A stretch of DNA of 64,000 nucleotides, taken from positions 108,189-172,188 of the forward strand of contig JAVKDO010000134.1 in assembly GCA_040222235.1 (NCBI GenBank), in the 5' to 3' direction. Both the position numbers and the translations under genes were made by a program. Positions 8,903 through 18,203 of the stretch are shown piece by piece (positions within the stretch are counted from its first letter, which is position 1; every line of letters starts with the position of its first letter). The notes under the pieces were generated by a model. The model was not told where the DNA came from and made no database searches. It worked only from the letters and a program-made list of their open reading frames with translations. The DNA is from UBA6059 sp040222235 (GTDB lineage Bacteria > Bacteroidota > Bacteroidia > Cytophagales > Cyclobacteriaceae).

Positions 8903-10168
8903 TTAATAGTTCCAGAGGTCTTTTTCCTTTTTATCAAACTTCAATTTCTCTGGCTTGTCCTTAACAGAATCAGGTTGGACTTTGTTCCTATTGACCCTCA
9001 CCCATACCACATTGAGCTTGCGAAACATCTCTTTTTGCGACTGACTTCTGGCCCGCTTTCCATAGACATATGAGGCACTGGGATGCATTTTGTTATTTCT
9101 TTTGGGTGTTTTGAAGCCTCCCGTATAGCCCGCCATTTTCCCCGCCATTTTATCAGCGTATTTCATCTTGTCAGCATAAGAGATGGTCTGTTGGGTGCCC
9201 TCGTATCTGGCTTGAGCGCGAGAGGATTCCCACTGAAACCACCACTCGCCCCACCTACTACGATCCCGACTTAGACCTTTGAATTTATGTGTATCCGTGA
9301 AGACGGCTGGCTTGTTGTAGTTGATCACAACACCTGAGAGATCACGAGATACTTCGCGATAGTAGAGTTTTTCTCCCAGCCTGTTTTTGCCCTTGTCTAG
9401 CCCCTTCCATTTATGCGTATTGCGTGTAGCATTTTCGAAAGGGACAGCACTTATCAAGACTTTAGATTGCTGTCTTGAGAGCTCCCTGAAGTATAGCTTA
9501 CTGCCTTTTTTGTTAGGGCCTTTATCAAAACCTTTGAACCGGTGTGAGTTGAGTGTTGCATTCCTGGTAGGTATAGCACTTATGATAACCTTAGACTGCT
9601 CTCTGGAGAGCTCCCTAAAGTACAACTTACTTCCTCTCTTATTTTTCCCCTTATCAAAACCTTGAAATCCAGCTTCGGACCATTCTCTCTTGATCGGTGA
9701 GGATTGCACGACGACCTTAGACTGGACTCTGGAGATATCTTTATAGTACAGCTTACTGCCTTTTTGATTAGGTCGACGCTGCTGACCTTGAAACCCTGAT
9801 ATAGACGGGTTGAAGTAGGATTTGCGACCGTCAGATCCAAACCAGTTCATGGAACCACTGATACTCTTGGTTTTATTCTTTTTACCCTTAAACCGCTTAT
9901 CGTTTGGCGGAGAGTATCTCGGTGACGGGACTTCATTCGAGAAGTCGAGCACCCCGCTTGGCTCACCATATTTAGGGTTTGATTTTTTGACTGGCTTGGG
10001 GGATGGAGAGTATTTTACTTTTCCTTTCTTACCAGAAAAACTGCCTGCTGGATCCGCACTCTTGATCTTTTTACCCTTGAGAAAATGAAGGAATCCACGG
10101 CCTTCACCTTTCATCGTCTTGAGCTTGCCGCGATTCTCTAAGAGCTGTGCATTGGCTGTATTTGGCAT
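8903..10168 (-). CDS. secreted basic repeat protein of unknown function
   Basis: 421 residues from the first ATG. It has four well-preserved tandem repeats of 42-43 residues beginning near residues 137, 179, 222 and 265, each starting GSKLYFRELSR-like and ending FKGFDKGKNK-like, plus a degenerate fifth at 307 (GEWWFQWESSR). The protein is very rich in Lys, Arg, Gly and Ser. The reading frame continues upstream of the ATG into SKSLQAIVVLAVLWLA followed by MPNTANAQ, a clear signal peptide with an ANA|Q cleavage site, but no ATG, GTG or TTG precedes it. A promoter box at 10266-10273 fits a transcript covering this segment. True start probably near 10219 at a non-standard codon, or the start was lost by mutation or sequencing error. 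Possibly a surface or matrix protein; no known family recognised. Confidence 0.7.
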   Translation of the reverse strand: MPNTANAQLLENRGKLKTMKGEGRGFLHFLKGKKIKSADPAGSFSGKKGKVKYSPSPKPVKKSNPKYGEPSGVLDFSNEVPSPRYSPPNDKRFKGKKNKTKSISGSMNWFGSDGRKSYFNPSISGFQGQQRRPNQKGSKLYYKDISRVQSKVVVQSSPIKREWSEAGFQGFDKGKNKRGSKLYFRELSREQSKVIISAIPTRNATLNSHRFKGFDKGPNKKGSKLYFRELSRQQSKVLISAVPFENATRNTHKWKGLDKGKNRLGEKLYYREVSRDLSGVVINYNKPAVFTDTHKFKGLSRDRSRWGEWWFQWESSRAQARYEGTQQTISYADKMKYADKMAGKMAGYTGGFKTPKRNNKMHPSASYVYGKRARSQSQKEMFRKLNVVWVRVNRNKVQPDSVKDKPEKLKFDKKEKDLWNY

Positions 10169-10265
10169 GGCTAGCCAGAGTACGGCCAGTACGACAATTG
10201 CCTGAAGCGACTTGGAGATATGATTGTTGCTATTTGCGATAGCTGATCGGATTATTTGAACACAG

Positions 10266-10273
10266 CAAATTTA
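10266..10273 (-). promoter_or_regulatory. Bacteroidota -7 promoter box for the repeat protein
   Basis: The minus strand reads TAAATTTG, matching TAnnTTTG. A start of transcription near 10259 would place the open signal-peptide frame (after the stop codon at 10271-10273) inside the mRNA. Confidence 0.45.
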
Positions 10274-10332
10274 AAGTTTTCCATTTCTCGAGGCATAAAC
10301 AACTAACCAACGGAAAACCTTGGTGAAACGTG

Positions 10333-12312
10333 CTAAAAATCAATCAATTCCTTGATTTTGGAGTCAAAGCGATTTTTTGGAAGGAAGTTTTGCTCCAATT
10401 GTGATACGAAAGGAACAGGTGTATCAAGACTGCCTTCCCTCATCACTGGCGCATCCAGGTCTGAGAAGCAATGCTCCGCTATCCAGGCCGCTATTTCAGC
10501 ACCTATGCCTCCAGTAAGGCTGTCCTCGTGAAGCACCATTACTTTGTTGGTCTTGGCTATTGAGTTAGCAATGGTCTCCTTATCCCATGGTAATAATGTG
10601 CGCAGGTCAATCACTTCGATCGACCAGTCAGGGTGATCTTCAGCCAATGAGGTAGCCCAATGGACCCCCATGCCATAGGTGACGACTGTTACATTATTGC
10701 CTTCATTGACCACCTTAGCCTTTCCTACTTCTATAGTATAGTAGTCTTCCGGTACCTCTCCAGCTAGCGAACGGTACAAGGCCTTGTGCTCGAAGTACAT
10801 GTAGGGGTTGGGATCTTCTATGGCCGCATTGAGCAATCCCTTAGCATCCTGAGGATTAGAGGGATATACAACCTTCAAACCAGGTGTATGGAAGAACCAA
10901 GCCTCATTACTTTGGCTATGAAACGGTCCTGCGGCCACACCAGCACCAGTCGGCATACGGATCACCACATCAGCATTTTGCGCCCAGCGATAGTGAATCT
11001 TAGCGAGATTATTAATGATTTGATTGAATCCGCAAGTCACGAAATCCGCAAACTGCATTTCGACCATCGCTTTCATTCCAGCTATGGATAGACCCAGGCC
11101 ACAACCGATAATAGCGGACTCACATAGCGGTGTATTTCGCACCCTGTCTTCTCCATACTTGTCTAAAAAACCCTCAGTAATCTTGAATACACCACCATAG
11201 TCAGCAATGTCCTGCCCCATGAGAATCAGATCTGGATACTTATCCATACTCTGACTAAGGCCTTCAGCGATTGCATCAATAAACCTGATCTCTTTGACCT
11301 TAGAAGTGGTTGGAGCGATTGGCTTCAGATCATAAGGAGCATAGAGATCTTTTAATTCAGTTGCTGTATTCACTTCGATAGGAGGAGCACCAAATGCTGA
11401 TGCCACGGCATTATTGATATTCGCTTTGATCTCTTTTCGAATGGCATCCTTCTGATCCTCATGAAGGATATTTTTCATCAATAGATACTTCTCATAATTC
11501 TCAATTGGGTCTTTTTTAGCCCAATGATCCATGAGTTCTTTTGGTACATACTTGGTGCCGCTTGCTTCTTCATGCCCCCTCATTCTGAAAGTATTTGCCT
11601 CGATCAAAATAGGCGTAGGCTTTTTTCTAATCTTCTCAGCGGCTTCAGTAAGCGCGTGATATACCTCTAGTATGTTGTTGCCGTCAATACTGATGGCCTC
11701 TAACCCGTAGGCGGGCCCTTTCTGCACAAAGGAGTCAAATCGAAACTGCTGATCACTAGGGGTGGAAAGCCCATAACCGTTATTCTCGATCACGAATATG
11801 ACAGGTAGATCCCAGACTGCCGCGACATTGAGTGCTTCGTGAAAGTCCCCTTGGCTGCTACCTCCATCCCCACTGAAGACAAGGGTCGCACGATCCGTTT
11901 TCTTTATTTTTTGCGCTAGCGCAATACCATCAGCAAGCGCCAACTGCGGCCCTAGATGTGATATCATGCCTACAATGTTGTACTCTTGGGTACCAAAGTG
12001 AAAGGATCTATCACGGCCTTTGGTGAAGCCATCCGCCTTGCCCTGAAATTGTGCAAAAAGTCGGTGTAGCGGCACTCCTCTGCTAGTGAAGACCCCAAGG
12101 TTGCGGTGCATGGGCAGGATGTACTCCTCAGACTTCATGATCAGCCCACTTCCCACAGAGATGGCTTCCTGGCCGATACCCGAAAACCACTTACTGATCT
12201 TGTTTTGTCTGAGCAGGATCAGCATCTTCTCTTCAATCAGGCGCGGCGTGACGAGTGCGCGATATATTTCTATAAGCTGGTCGCCGGAGAGATGTTTTGG
12301 GTCAAATTTCAT
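10333..12312 (-). CDS. 2-oxo acid dehydrogenase E1, alpha and beta subunits fused
   Basis: 659 residues. The first half is an E1 alpha domain with the thiamine diphosphate motif GDGGSSQGDFHEA...ENNGYGLSTP (about residues 148-185). The second half, from about residue 340 (KEIRFIDAIAEGLSQ), is an E1 beta domain with GQDIADYGGVFKITEGFL and the C-terminal DSLTGGIGAEIAAWI. Bacteroidota often encode this fusion as the E1 of a branched-chain 2-oxo acid (2-oxoisovalerate) dehydrogenase complex, which decarboxylates branched oxo acids for branched fatty acid synthesis. Pyruvate as substrate cannot be excluded. E2 and E3 are not in the window. Divergent from the M16 peptidase gene. Confidence 0.93.
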   Translation of the reverse strand: MKFDPKHLSGDQLIEIYRALVTPRLIEEKMLILLRQNKISKWFSGIGQEAISVGSGLIMKSEEYILPMHRNLGVFTSRGVPLHRLFAQFQGKADGFTKGRDRSFHFGTQEYNIVGMISHLGPQLALADGIALAQKIKKTDRATLVFSGDGGSSQGDFHEALNVAAVWDLPVIFVIENNGYGLSTPSDQQFRFDSFVQKGPAYGLEAISIDGNNILEVYHALTEAAEKIRKKPTPILIEANTFRMRGHEEASGTKYVPKELMDHWAKKDPIENYEKYLLMKNILHEDQKDAIRKEIKANINNAVASAFGAPPIEVNTATELKDLYAPYDLKPIAPTTSKVKEIRFIDAIAEGLSQSMDKYPDLILMGQDIADYGGVFKITEGFLDKYGEDRVRNTPLCESAIIGCGLGLSIAGMKAMVEMQFADFVTCGFNQIINNLAKIHYRWAQNADVVIRMPTGAGVAAGPFHSQSNEAWFFHTPGLKVVYPSNPQDAKGLLNAAIEDPNPYMYFEHKALYRSLAGEVPEDYYTIEVGKAKVVNEGNNVTVVTYGMGVHWATSLAEDHPDWSIEVIDLRTLLPWDKETIANSIAKTNKVMVLHEDSLTGGIGAEIAAWIAEHCFSDLDAPVMREGSLDTPVPFVSQLEQNFLPKNRFDSKIKELIDF

Positions 12313-12334
12313 GGGAAATGTTGTTTGTCGCTCA

Positions 12335-12342
12335 CAAAGCTA
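12335..12342 (-). promoter_or_regulatory. possible -7 promoter box for the E1 fusion gene
   Basis: The minus strand reads TAGCTTTG, matching TAnnTTTG, 22 bases before the start codon. No convincing -33 TTG was found at the right distance. Confidence 0.35.
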
Positions 12343-12386
12343 ACCGACCCCTAAATTATTTTATATTTTTACTCAACTCTTTTCTT

Positions 12387-13619
12387 ATGATCGAATTCAA
12401 ACAGCACGAGCTGTCCAATGGCCTGAAGGTTTTTATACACGAAGATCATTCCTCCAAAACTGCCGTTCTTAATTTACTCTATTCCGTCGGGTCGAGGGAT
12501 GAGCAGCCAAATAAGACTGGTTTTGCCCATCTTTTTGAGCATTTGATGTTCGGAGGCTCCAAGCACATTGAGTCCTTTGATGATCCGCTGCAGGCGGTGG
12601 GAGGGGAGAACAATGCCTTTACCTCGACCGATATTACCAATTACTACATTACGCTTCCGAGCAATAACCTGGAGACGGCATTTTGGCTGGAGTCGGATCG
12701 GATGATGGAGCTTTCGTTCAACCCTAAAGTGCTCGAAATACAGCGTAAAGTGGTCATCGAGGAGTTTAAGCAGCGTTATCTCAACCAGCCCTATGGAGAT
12801 ATTTGGTTGAAGCTAAGACCTCTAGCCTATCAGGTGCACCCTTACCAGTGGGCGACTATTGGTAAGGAGATCTCCCATATCGAAGATGCCACGATGGAGG
12901 ACGTCAAGGACTTTTTCTATCGCTACTATCGTCCCAACAATGCGTGCTTAGTGGTGGCAGGTGATGTCAAAGAGAAAGAAGTGCTGGCATTGGCCAATAA
13001 GTGGTTTGGTCAGATTCCTCAAGGGGAAAAGCAAAGACAACCACTACCGGTGGAGCCAAGACAGACGGAGGCTCGAAAGCTCGATATAGAGGCAGATGTG
13101 CCCTTGGCGGCATTGTACAAAGCCTACCATATGCATGGCCGGGGGAGTCAGGGTTACTATACAGCTGACTTGATGGGCGATCTACTCGGCAGGAGTAAGT
13201 CTTCCGTGCTTTATCAGGAGTTGGTCAAAAAAGAGAAACTATTCAATTCACTCAATGCTTATATCAGTGGGTCTGCCGACCCGGGTTTATTGATGATCAG
13301 TGGGAAGGTCAATGAAGGCGTTTCGCTAGAGGAGGCCGATCAGGCAGTAGAGAGGTTGGTTGAAGAATTCCAACATCAACTGACCGATGAGAAGATCGAA
13401 AAAGTGAAAAACCAGGCTGAGTCTACGCTGCTTTATACGGAAGTAGAAGTACTCAATCGTGCGATGAATATCGCCTATGGCTCCTTCTTGGGAGACCCCA
13501 ATTTGGTGAATACCGAGATAGAAATGATCCAGTCCGTTACCCGAGACCGTATGTTGGAGGCCATACCTGAAATATTAAGAAAAGATAATTGTTCGACGCT
13601 CTACTATCACTCCAAGTGA
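12387..13619 (+). CDS. M16 family zinc metallopeptidase
   Basis: 410 residues from ATG 12387; a longer frame upstream runs back into the divergent promoter region and has no family similarity. The inverted zinc motif HLFEH (His48, Glu51, His52) is intact and is followed by the FGGSKHIESF and GGENNAFTSTDITNYY phrases of M16 peptidases, then VVIEEFKQR with the likely third ligand. The second, inactive M16 domain follows from about residue 190. No signal peptide, so probably cytoplasmic, unlike many Bacteroidota M16 proteins that are secreted. ispF and mnmD follow closely and may be co-transcribed. Confidence 0.92.
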   Translation: MIEFKQHELSNGLKVFIHEDHSSKTAVLNLLYSVGSRDEQPNKTGFAHLFEHLMFGGSKHIESFDDPLQAVGGENNAFTSTDITNYYITLPSNNLETAFWLESDRMMELSFNPKVLEIQRKVVIEEFKQRYLNQPYGDIWLKLRPLAYQVHPYQWATIGKEISHIEDATMEDVKDFFYRYYRPNNACLVVAGDVKEKEVLALANKWFGQIPQGEKQRQPLPVEPRQTEARKLDIEADVPLAALYKAYHMHGRGSQGYYTADLMGDLLGRSKSSVLYQELVKKEKLFNSLNAYISGSADPGLLMISGKVNEGVSLEEADQAVERLVEEFQHQLTDEKIEKVKNQAESTLLYTEVEVLNRAMNIAYGSFLGDPNLVNTEIEMIQSVTRDRMLEAIPEILRKDNCSTLYYHSK

Positions 13620-13651
13620 TCGTATAGAGATGGGAGCAACAATAGGATAAA

Positions 13652-14164
13652 ATGAAAAAGCCATTGATAAGGATAGGATACGGATACGATGTACACCAAC
13701 TCGCTGAAGGGCATGATCTCTGGCTTGGAGGGATCAAAATAGAGCATCACAAGGGAAGTGTGGGGCACTCTGACGCAGATGTCATCATCCATGTGATTTG
13801 TGATGCGCTACTTGGCGCTGCAAACATGAGGGATATCGGCTACCATTTTTCGGATACGGACCCTAAATACAAAGGGATCGATAGTAAAAAACTACTAGCC
13901 GAAGTGATGACCAAACTGAGAACTAATCACTATGAGGTGGGCAATATCGACGTGACATTGGAGGCGCAGGAACCGAAGATCAAACATCACATTCCCAAGA
14001 TGGTAGAAGTATTGGCTGATGTGATGGAGGTAGATCCCGGAGATATTTCTGTTAAGGCGACCACTACTGAGCGACTAGGGTTTGTTGGACGGGAAGAGGG
14101 TGTTGCAGCACATGCCGTGGCTTTGATTTTCCGAGCGGACAAACCGTCGGTCTTCAATGTCTGA
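13652..14164 (+). CDS. ispF: 2-C-methyl-D-erythritol 2,4-cyclodiphosphate synthase
   Basis: 170 residues. IspF makes the cyclic diphosphate intermediate of the non-mevalonate isoprenoid pathway. The metal-binding motif GYGYDVHQL (Asp13, His15), LGGIKI, GHSDADVIIH and the C-terminal KATTTERLGFVGREEG are all present; the extra residues at the N and C ends are few. Works in the cytoplasm as a trimer. With ispH at 56280 it supplies precursors for the carotenoid genes at the other end of the window. Overlaps mnmD by 8 bases. Confidence 0.97.
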   Translation: MKKPLIRIGYGYDVHQLAEGHDLWLGGIKIEHHKGSVGHSDADVIIHVICDALLGAANMRDIGYHFSDTDPKYKGIDSKKLLAEVMTKLRTNHYEVGNIDVTLEAQEPKIKHHIPKMVEVLADVMEVDPGDISVKATTTERLGFVGREEGVAAHAVALIFRADKPSVFNV

Positions 14165-14840
14165 CCAGCTCCGTGTAATTACTACCGAAGACGGAAGTTC
14201 CTCCATTTATCATGAGGGCTTTGACGAGACTTACCACTCCACTCATGGCGCAATCCAGGAGTCTGATCATGTCTACATCAAGGCGGGCCTCAACCATTGG
14301 CTATCACAAAATGCAGGCAAGCCAATAGAGATACTGGAAGTAGGCATGGGCACAGGACTGAATGTGATCCTTACTTTGAAGGCCCAACTTGAGATTGGGT
14401 TTCCAGTGCGATATACGGCAATTGAATCGTTTCCTGTCGATCAGAAGATTTTAGTAGAGCTCAACTACAAGGAGAAATTCAATCACTCGATAGTCTCTGA
14501 GCTATTTGATCGACTGCACGATCTGCCCTGGGAGGAAGAGACCACTCTCTCGCTGGAGTTTAAGCTGGAAAAGCTTGAGCAAAGCTTTCAAGACTTCATC
14601 CCAGATGAAACCTATGACTTGGTATACTATGATGCTTTTGCTCCGGAAAAACAGGCGGAACTCTGGGATAAGCAATGGCTCCAGAAGGTGCATTATCTAC
14701 TGAAGCCAGGTGGCATCATATGCTCTTACTGTGCCAAAGGAGACTTTAAGCGAAACCTTAAAGCCATCGGCTTTAAAGTAGAAAGACTGCCAGGGCCTCC
14801 TGGAAAGGCGCAGATGATAAGGGCTACTAAGCTTGCTTAG
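14157..14840 (+). CDS. mnmD: tRNA 5-methylaminomethyl-2-thiouridine methyltransferase
   Basis: 227 residues. MnmD methylates the wobble uridine in tRNA; this is the stand-alone methyltransferase rather than the MnmC fusion of gammaproteobacteria. The N-terminal YHEGFDETYHSTHGAIQES, the SAM-binding EVGMGTGLNVILTL and the catalytic-region phrase YYDAFAPEKQAELW are characteristic. The start codon lies inside the 3' end of ispF, showing translational coupling. Confidence 0.93.
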   Translation: MSDQLRVITTEDGSSSIYHEGFDETYHSTHGAIQESDHVYIKAGLNHWLSQNAGKPIEILEVGMGTGLNVILTLKAQLEIGFPVRYTAIESFPVDQKILVELNYKEKFNHSIVSELFDRLHDLPWEEETTLSLEFKLEKLEQSFQDFIPDETYDLVYYDAFAPEKQAELWDKQWLQKVHYLLKPGGIICSYCAKGDFKRNLKAIGFKVERLPGPPGKAQMIRATKLA

Positions 14841-14843
14841 GTA

Positions 14844-14868
14844 GAGAGGGTGATTTGGGCATCCTCTC
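14844..14868. terminator. weak hairpin between convergent genes
   Basis: GAGAGGGTG (14844-14852) and CATCCTCTC (14860-14868) form a 9-bp stem with one G-U pair and a 7-base loop, in the 40-base gap between mnmD and the DUF4249 gene. There is only a short T-rich stretch after it. Confidence 0.4.
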
Positions 14869-14880
14869 CATTAATCTTTA

Positions 14881-15810
14881 TTATTCTGGTCTCTCCCCTG
14901 GCAGATTATTAGGATCTAAAAATCTGCCTGCAGCGGATACCTCAGCGACGTTAAAAAACCCAATTACATTGTCCTCGCCACTATTGGAGATCACCTTGAC
15001 GTTGGTGCCTACGTTGGACAATGGAGTCGCAAAAAGCTCACCAAACCCACCGGGACGATCAGTTTGGATCTGAACATCAGACAGGTACTTATAAGATTCA
15101 TCAGTCAGCGAGTGTATCTCTACGTAGACCGAATCTCCTGGGCTGTAAGGCGAAAGGAAATCATCGTTATCATCCTGATCAAATGGGTTGATACTGTCCC
15201 TGATGGGCTGAATGAAGATCAGACCATCGACATTACCGCCAGCTGAGAACCCAGCATCATAGGCGAGTGAAATCTCACCTGGCTTACTGAGGTACTCACC
15301 GTTTTTCCAAGTGCGTATCCAGTAAGTATCCCCAGGCCCTACTGGGTCTCTTGCCCACACGTCAGCGAAATAGCTATCCGGCAGGAAATCACCTTCCGGC
15401 TCGAATCGGAAGCCCACGCTATCGATTGGGGGCACCCGGCCCATCTCCGTATTGGACTCTATGAGCGTACTGCCTGCCTCGATCAGTAGTCTATAACTCT
15501 TGCCAGAGGTGCCGAAGGTGGGAAGCTCTTCCGTTGGCTCCCACACATAGTCACCATTCCCTTGCTCCATAAAGTTATACTCTAGGCCGTCCTCATCCGT
15601 GACGATTACCTGAGCTCCGATGATCCCTGCTGCGAATTGATCAGTAAAATAATCCTGAGTCCTCGTCAGACGGATAGTCTGTGGCTCGGGCTTATTGGTG
15701 ACCCAGGCATCTACTACGATGATGGGGTCGTTCGTATTGAGCGTAGGGAAGATCTCATCTTCACAGCTCATTATTGTCAAAGTAGTCAGTAATATGAATA
15801 GTCTTTTCAT
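14881..15810 (-). CDS. DUF4249 outer-membrane-associated lipoprotein
   Basis: 309 residues with a lipoprotein signal (MKRLFILLTTLTIMSC, lipid on Cys16). The following IIVVDAWVTNKPEPQTIRLTRTQDYF is the usual opening of DUF4249 proteins, which are Bacteroidota lipoproteins almost always encoded beside a TonB-dependent receptor, as here, 5 bases after its stop codon. By analogy with SusD-type partners it may help the receptor capture its ligand, but no function has been shown for the family to my knowledge. Confidence 0.88.
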   Translation of the reverse strand: MKRLFILLTTLTIMSCEDEIFPTLNTNDPIIVVDAWVTNKPEPQTIRLTRTQDYFTDQFAAGIIGAQVIVTDEDGLEYNFMEQGNGDYVWEPTEELPTFGTSGKSYRLLIEAGSTLIESNTEMGRVPPIDSVGFRFEPEGDFLPDSYFADVWARDPVGPGDTYWIRTWKNGEYLSKPGEISLAYDAGFSAGGNVDGLIFIQPIRDSINPFDQDDNDDFLSPYSPGDSVYVEIHSLTDESYKYLSDVQIQTDRPGGFGELFATPLSNVGTNVKVISNSGEDNVIGFFNVAEVSAAGRFLDPNNLPGERPE

Positions 15811-15815
15811 GGCGA

Positions 15816-18203
15816 CTAAAAGGTAAAATTGTAAGACACAGATGGGAAGAATGAACCTATGATCGAAACCTGTTGGGCCTCAGTGGAGATAGGCTGGCTC
15901 GGAACAGGTCGATCCGTTCCTTGGGTGAAGTAGATGGAGAATGGGTTGCGGCGGCTGTACAAGTTGTACACGCTGAATACCCACGAGTCTCTGTTTTTTC
16001 TTAGTTCACCTTTGCGATTGTACTTGCGGCCTTTCAAGGTAGCTGCAATGTCCAGCCTATGGTAATCTGGAATTCTAAAATTGTTCCTTTCGTTGTTGTC
16101 GTTATAAGGTATCACATAGCCCTGCTGCTCAAATCGAGCTGTAGGGAAGGTCGTGGGCGTTCCTGATAGATAGGTGAAGTTGGTACTAAATGACCACCTA
16201 TCATTGAGCTCATAGAACAATGCAATCTTGAAATTGTGCGTCTGGTCAAAGCGCGTATTGTACCAATCGCCATCATTGATACCATCCACCTTTAGCTCGG
16301 TTTTGCCAAGTGTGTAGCTGATCCAGCCGTTGAGCCGGCCTACATTTTTCTTGGCATAGAGCTCAAGTCCATAAGCACGTCCTATGCCGCTGAGTAGGTC
16401 ACCTTCCAGGAATTGGTTGATGAGTAGATCCGCTCCATCGATGTAGTCTATCTGATTCTCGGTAGAGCGATAGTAGACTTCCGCAGAGGTCTCATAGCCA
16501 TTGGACTCGCCAAAGTTCTTGAAGTAGCCGATGGTATACTGATCCCCGAGTTGTGGTTCGATATTGTTGGTGCTGGGTGTCCACACATCCAGCGGATTTG
16601 AAGCCGTGGTGTTAGAAATAAGGTGGATATACTGTGCCATGCGATTGTAGCTACCTTTCACGGAAGCTGATGGGCTCATCTGGTATCGGAATGAAAATCT
16701 AGGCTCCAGGTTGAAGTAGGTCTCAATGGGCTCTCTCGTGTCTGCCCTTTGTGTTTCTACTACTTCTCGCCGCTGGCCGGGCACTTCTGCCTGGGCGTAA
16801 GTATATACATCACCTGGCCCCATATAGGTAAATGATGATCCTCGTAGGCCGTATTGGAGAGAGAGGTTATCACTAATTTTTTGATCATTGCTGATGTAGA
16901 TCGCAGACTCTAAGCCATACTTAGGATCGAGACTAATGTCGGTGGATTCACCGTCACTTACCCCTATGGCATTGGCTGGGTCAAATCTATAATAGAGCAC
17001 TTCTCCACCAAATGAAAGTTCATTATTCGTAGTTAGGAAGTAAGTGAAATCAGGCTTGAAGCTCGTCGTACGTATCCGAGAATCCCACTCAAACTTGTCA
17101 CGGTCATTTTCTCCAAAAGCCAGATTGTAATCATAGTCACTATAGAAGACTGTGAAGTTGGAGAACAGCCGATCATTGAACAGGTGATTCCATCGCAAGG
17201 TCGCCGTGCTGTTACCCCAGCTAAAGCCTTGTCGCTCGTCAAACTTAAAGTTGTCCCTACCGAAGTAGCCTGAGAGATAGATTCGGTTACGATCATTGAC
17301 GTTGTAGTTGGCCTTGGCTGTGAGGTCATAGAAGTTCAGAGCAGCGCCATCATCGAGCACGTCTGTGAATGGTGCAGCCAGTACATCCGCATAGGATCGC
17401 CTACCAGCAACAATAAATGAAGCCTTGTCTTTAATGATCGGAGCTTCCAAAGCCAAGCGGCTAAAGATCGTACCTATACCACCTGTCGCCTCAAACTCTT
17501 TGGCATTTCCCTCTTTCATGCGAATATCCAATAGAGAGGAGATACGACCACCATATTTGGAAGGGATACCACCTTTGTAAAGCTTTACATCTTTGACCGC
17601 ATCAGGGTTGAATACCGAGAAAAAACCCAACAGGTGAGAAGAATTATAAACCGGAGCTTCGTCGAGTAGCACAAGGTTTTGTCCAACGCCACCTCCTCGA
17701 ACGTTGAAGCCTGATGCCCCTTCGCCTACGGTACTTACACCCGGTAGTAATTGAATACTCTTGATCACGTCCGCTTCGCCAAGGAATGCGGGCAGGGCTT
17801 GAATCGTCTTAATATCCAGCTTGGCAGTGCTCATCTCGATGCTCGTCACATTGGCATCCTCAGGCTCGGCGGAAATAATGATTTCCTCCAATTGTTGATT
17901 AACAGATCCTAGCTCGATATCAATCCGCTGATTTTCTGATAGATCCACCGTACGGGGTATGGTTTCATAGCCCACATACCTGAATTCTACATTGTAGGTG
18001 CCAGGTGCGAGCGTCACAGAGTAAAAGCCGTAGAGATTGGAGATGGTACCGCCTTGGATTTCACTGATGTAGACGGTAGCCCCTATGAGCGACTCGCCAT
18101 TGGAGGCATCAGTGAGGTACCCACTGATGGTGACTTTTTCTTGCGCTTTTGCCGATAGGCATAAAAAAATAAGCGCTAAAAAAAGCGAGTAGATTTTATT
18201 CAT
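15816..18203 (-). CDS. TonB-dependent receptor with carboxypeptidase-like N-terminal domain
   Basis: 795 residues. Signal peptide (1-20), then a carboxypeptidase-regulatory-like beta-sandwich (about 23-100; SGYLTDASNGESLIGATVYI), a plug domain (about 120-230; SVQLLPGV-like stretch IQLLPGVSTVGEGASGFNVR), and a beta-barrel ending SVSYNFTF with the terminal aromatic residue needed for outer-membrane insertion. It is an outer-membrane importer powered by TonB. Paired with a DUF4249 lipoprotein. The substrate cannot be deduced; no sigma/anti-sigma pair adjoins it. Confidence 0.92.
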   Translation of the reverse strand: MNKIYSLFLALIFLCLSAKAQEKVTISGYLTDASNGESLIGATVYISEIQGGTISNLYGFYSVTLAPGTYNVEFRYVGYETIPRTVDLSENQRIDIELGSVNQQLEEIIISAEPEDANVTSIEMSTAKLDIKTIQALPAFLGEADVIKSIQLLPGVSTVGEGASGFNVRGGGVGQNLVLLDEAPVYNSSHLLGFFSVFNPDAVKDVKLYKGGIPSKYGGRISSLLDIRMKEGNAKEFEATGGIGTIFSRLALEAPIIKDKASFIVAGRRSYADVLAAPFTDVLDDGAALNFYDLTAKANYNVNDRNRIYLSGYFGRDNFKFDERQGFSWGNSTATLRWNHLFNDRLFSNFTVFYSDYDYNLAFGENDRDKFEWDSRIRTTSFKPDFTYFLTTNNELSFGGEVLYYRFDPANAIGVSDGESTDISLDPKYGLESAIYISNDQKISDNLSLQYGLRGSSFTYMGPGDVYTYAQAEVPGQRREVVETQRADTREPIETYFNLEPRFSFRYQMSPSASVKGSYNRMAQYIHLISNTTASNPLDVWTPSTNNIEPQLGDQYTIGYFKNFGESNGYETSAEVYYRSTENQIDYIDGADLLINQFLEGDLLSGIGRAYGLELYAKKNVGRLNGWISYTLGKTELKVDGINDGDWYNTRFDQTHNFKIALFYELNDRWSFSTNFTYLSGTPTTFPTARFEQQGYVIPYNDNNERNNFRIPDYHRLDIAATLKGRKYNRKGELRKNRDSWVFSVYNLYSRRNPFSIYFTQGTDRPVPSQPISTEAQQVSIIGSFFPSVSYNFTF

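Noticed and set aside
9387..9665. 92-codon frame on the plus strand inside the repeat-protein gene
   Set aside because: It mirrors the tandem repeats of the opposite strand and has no independent support.
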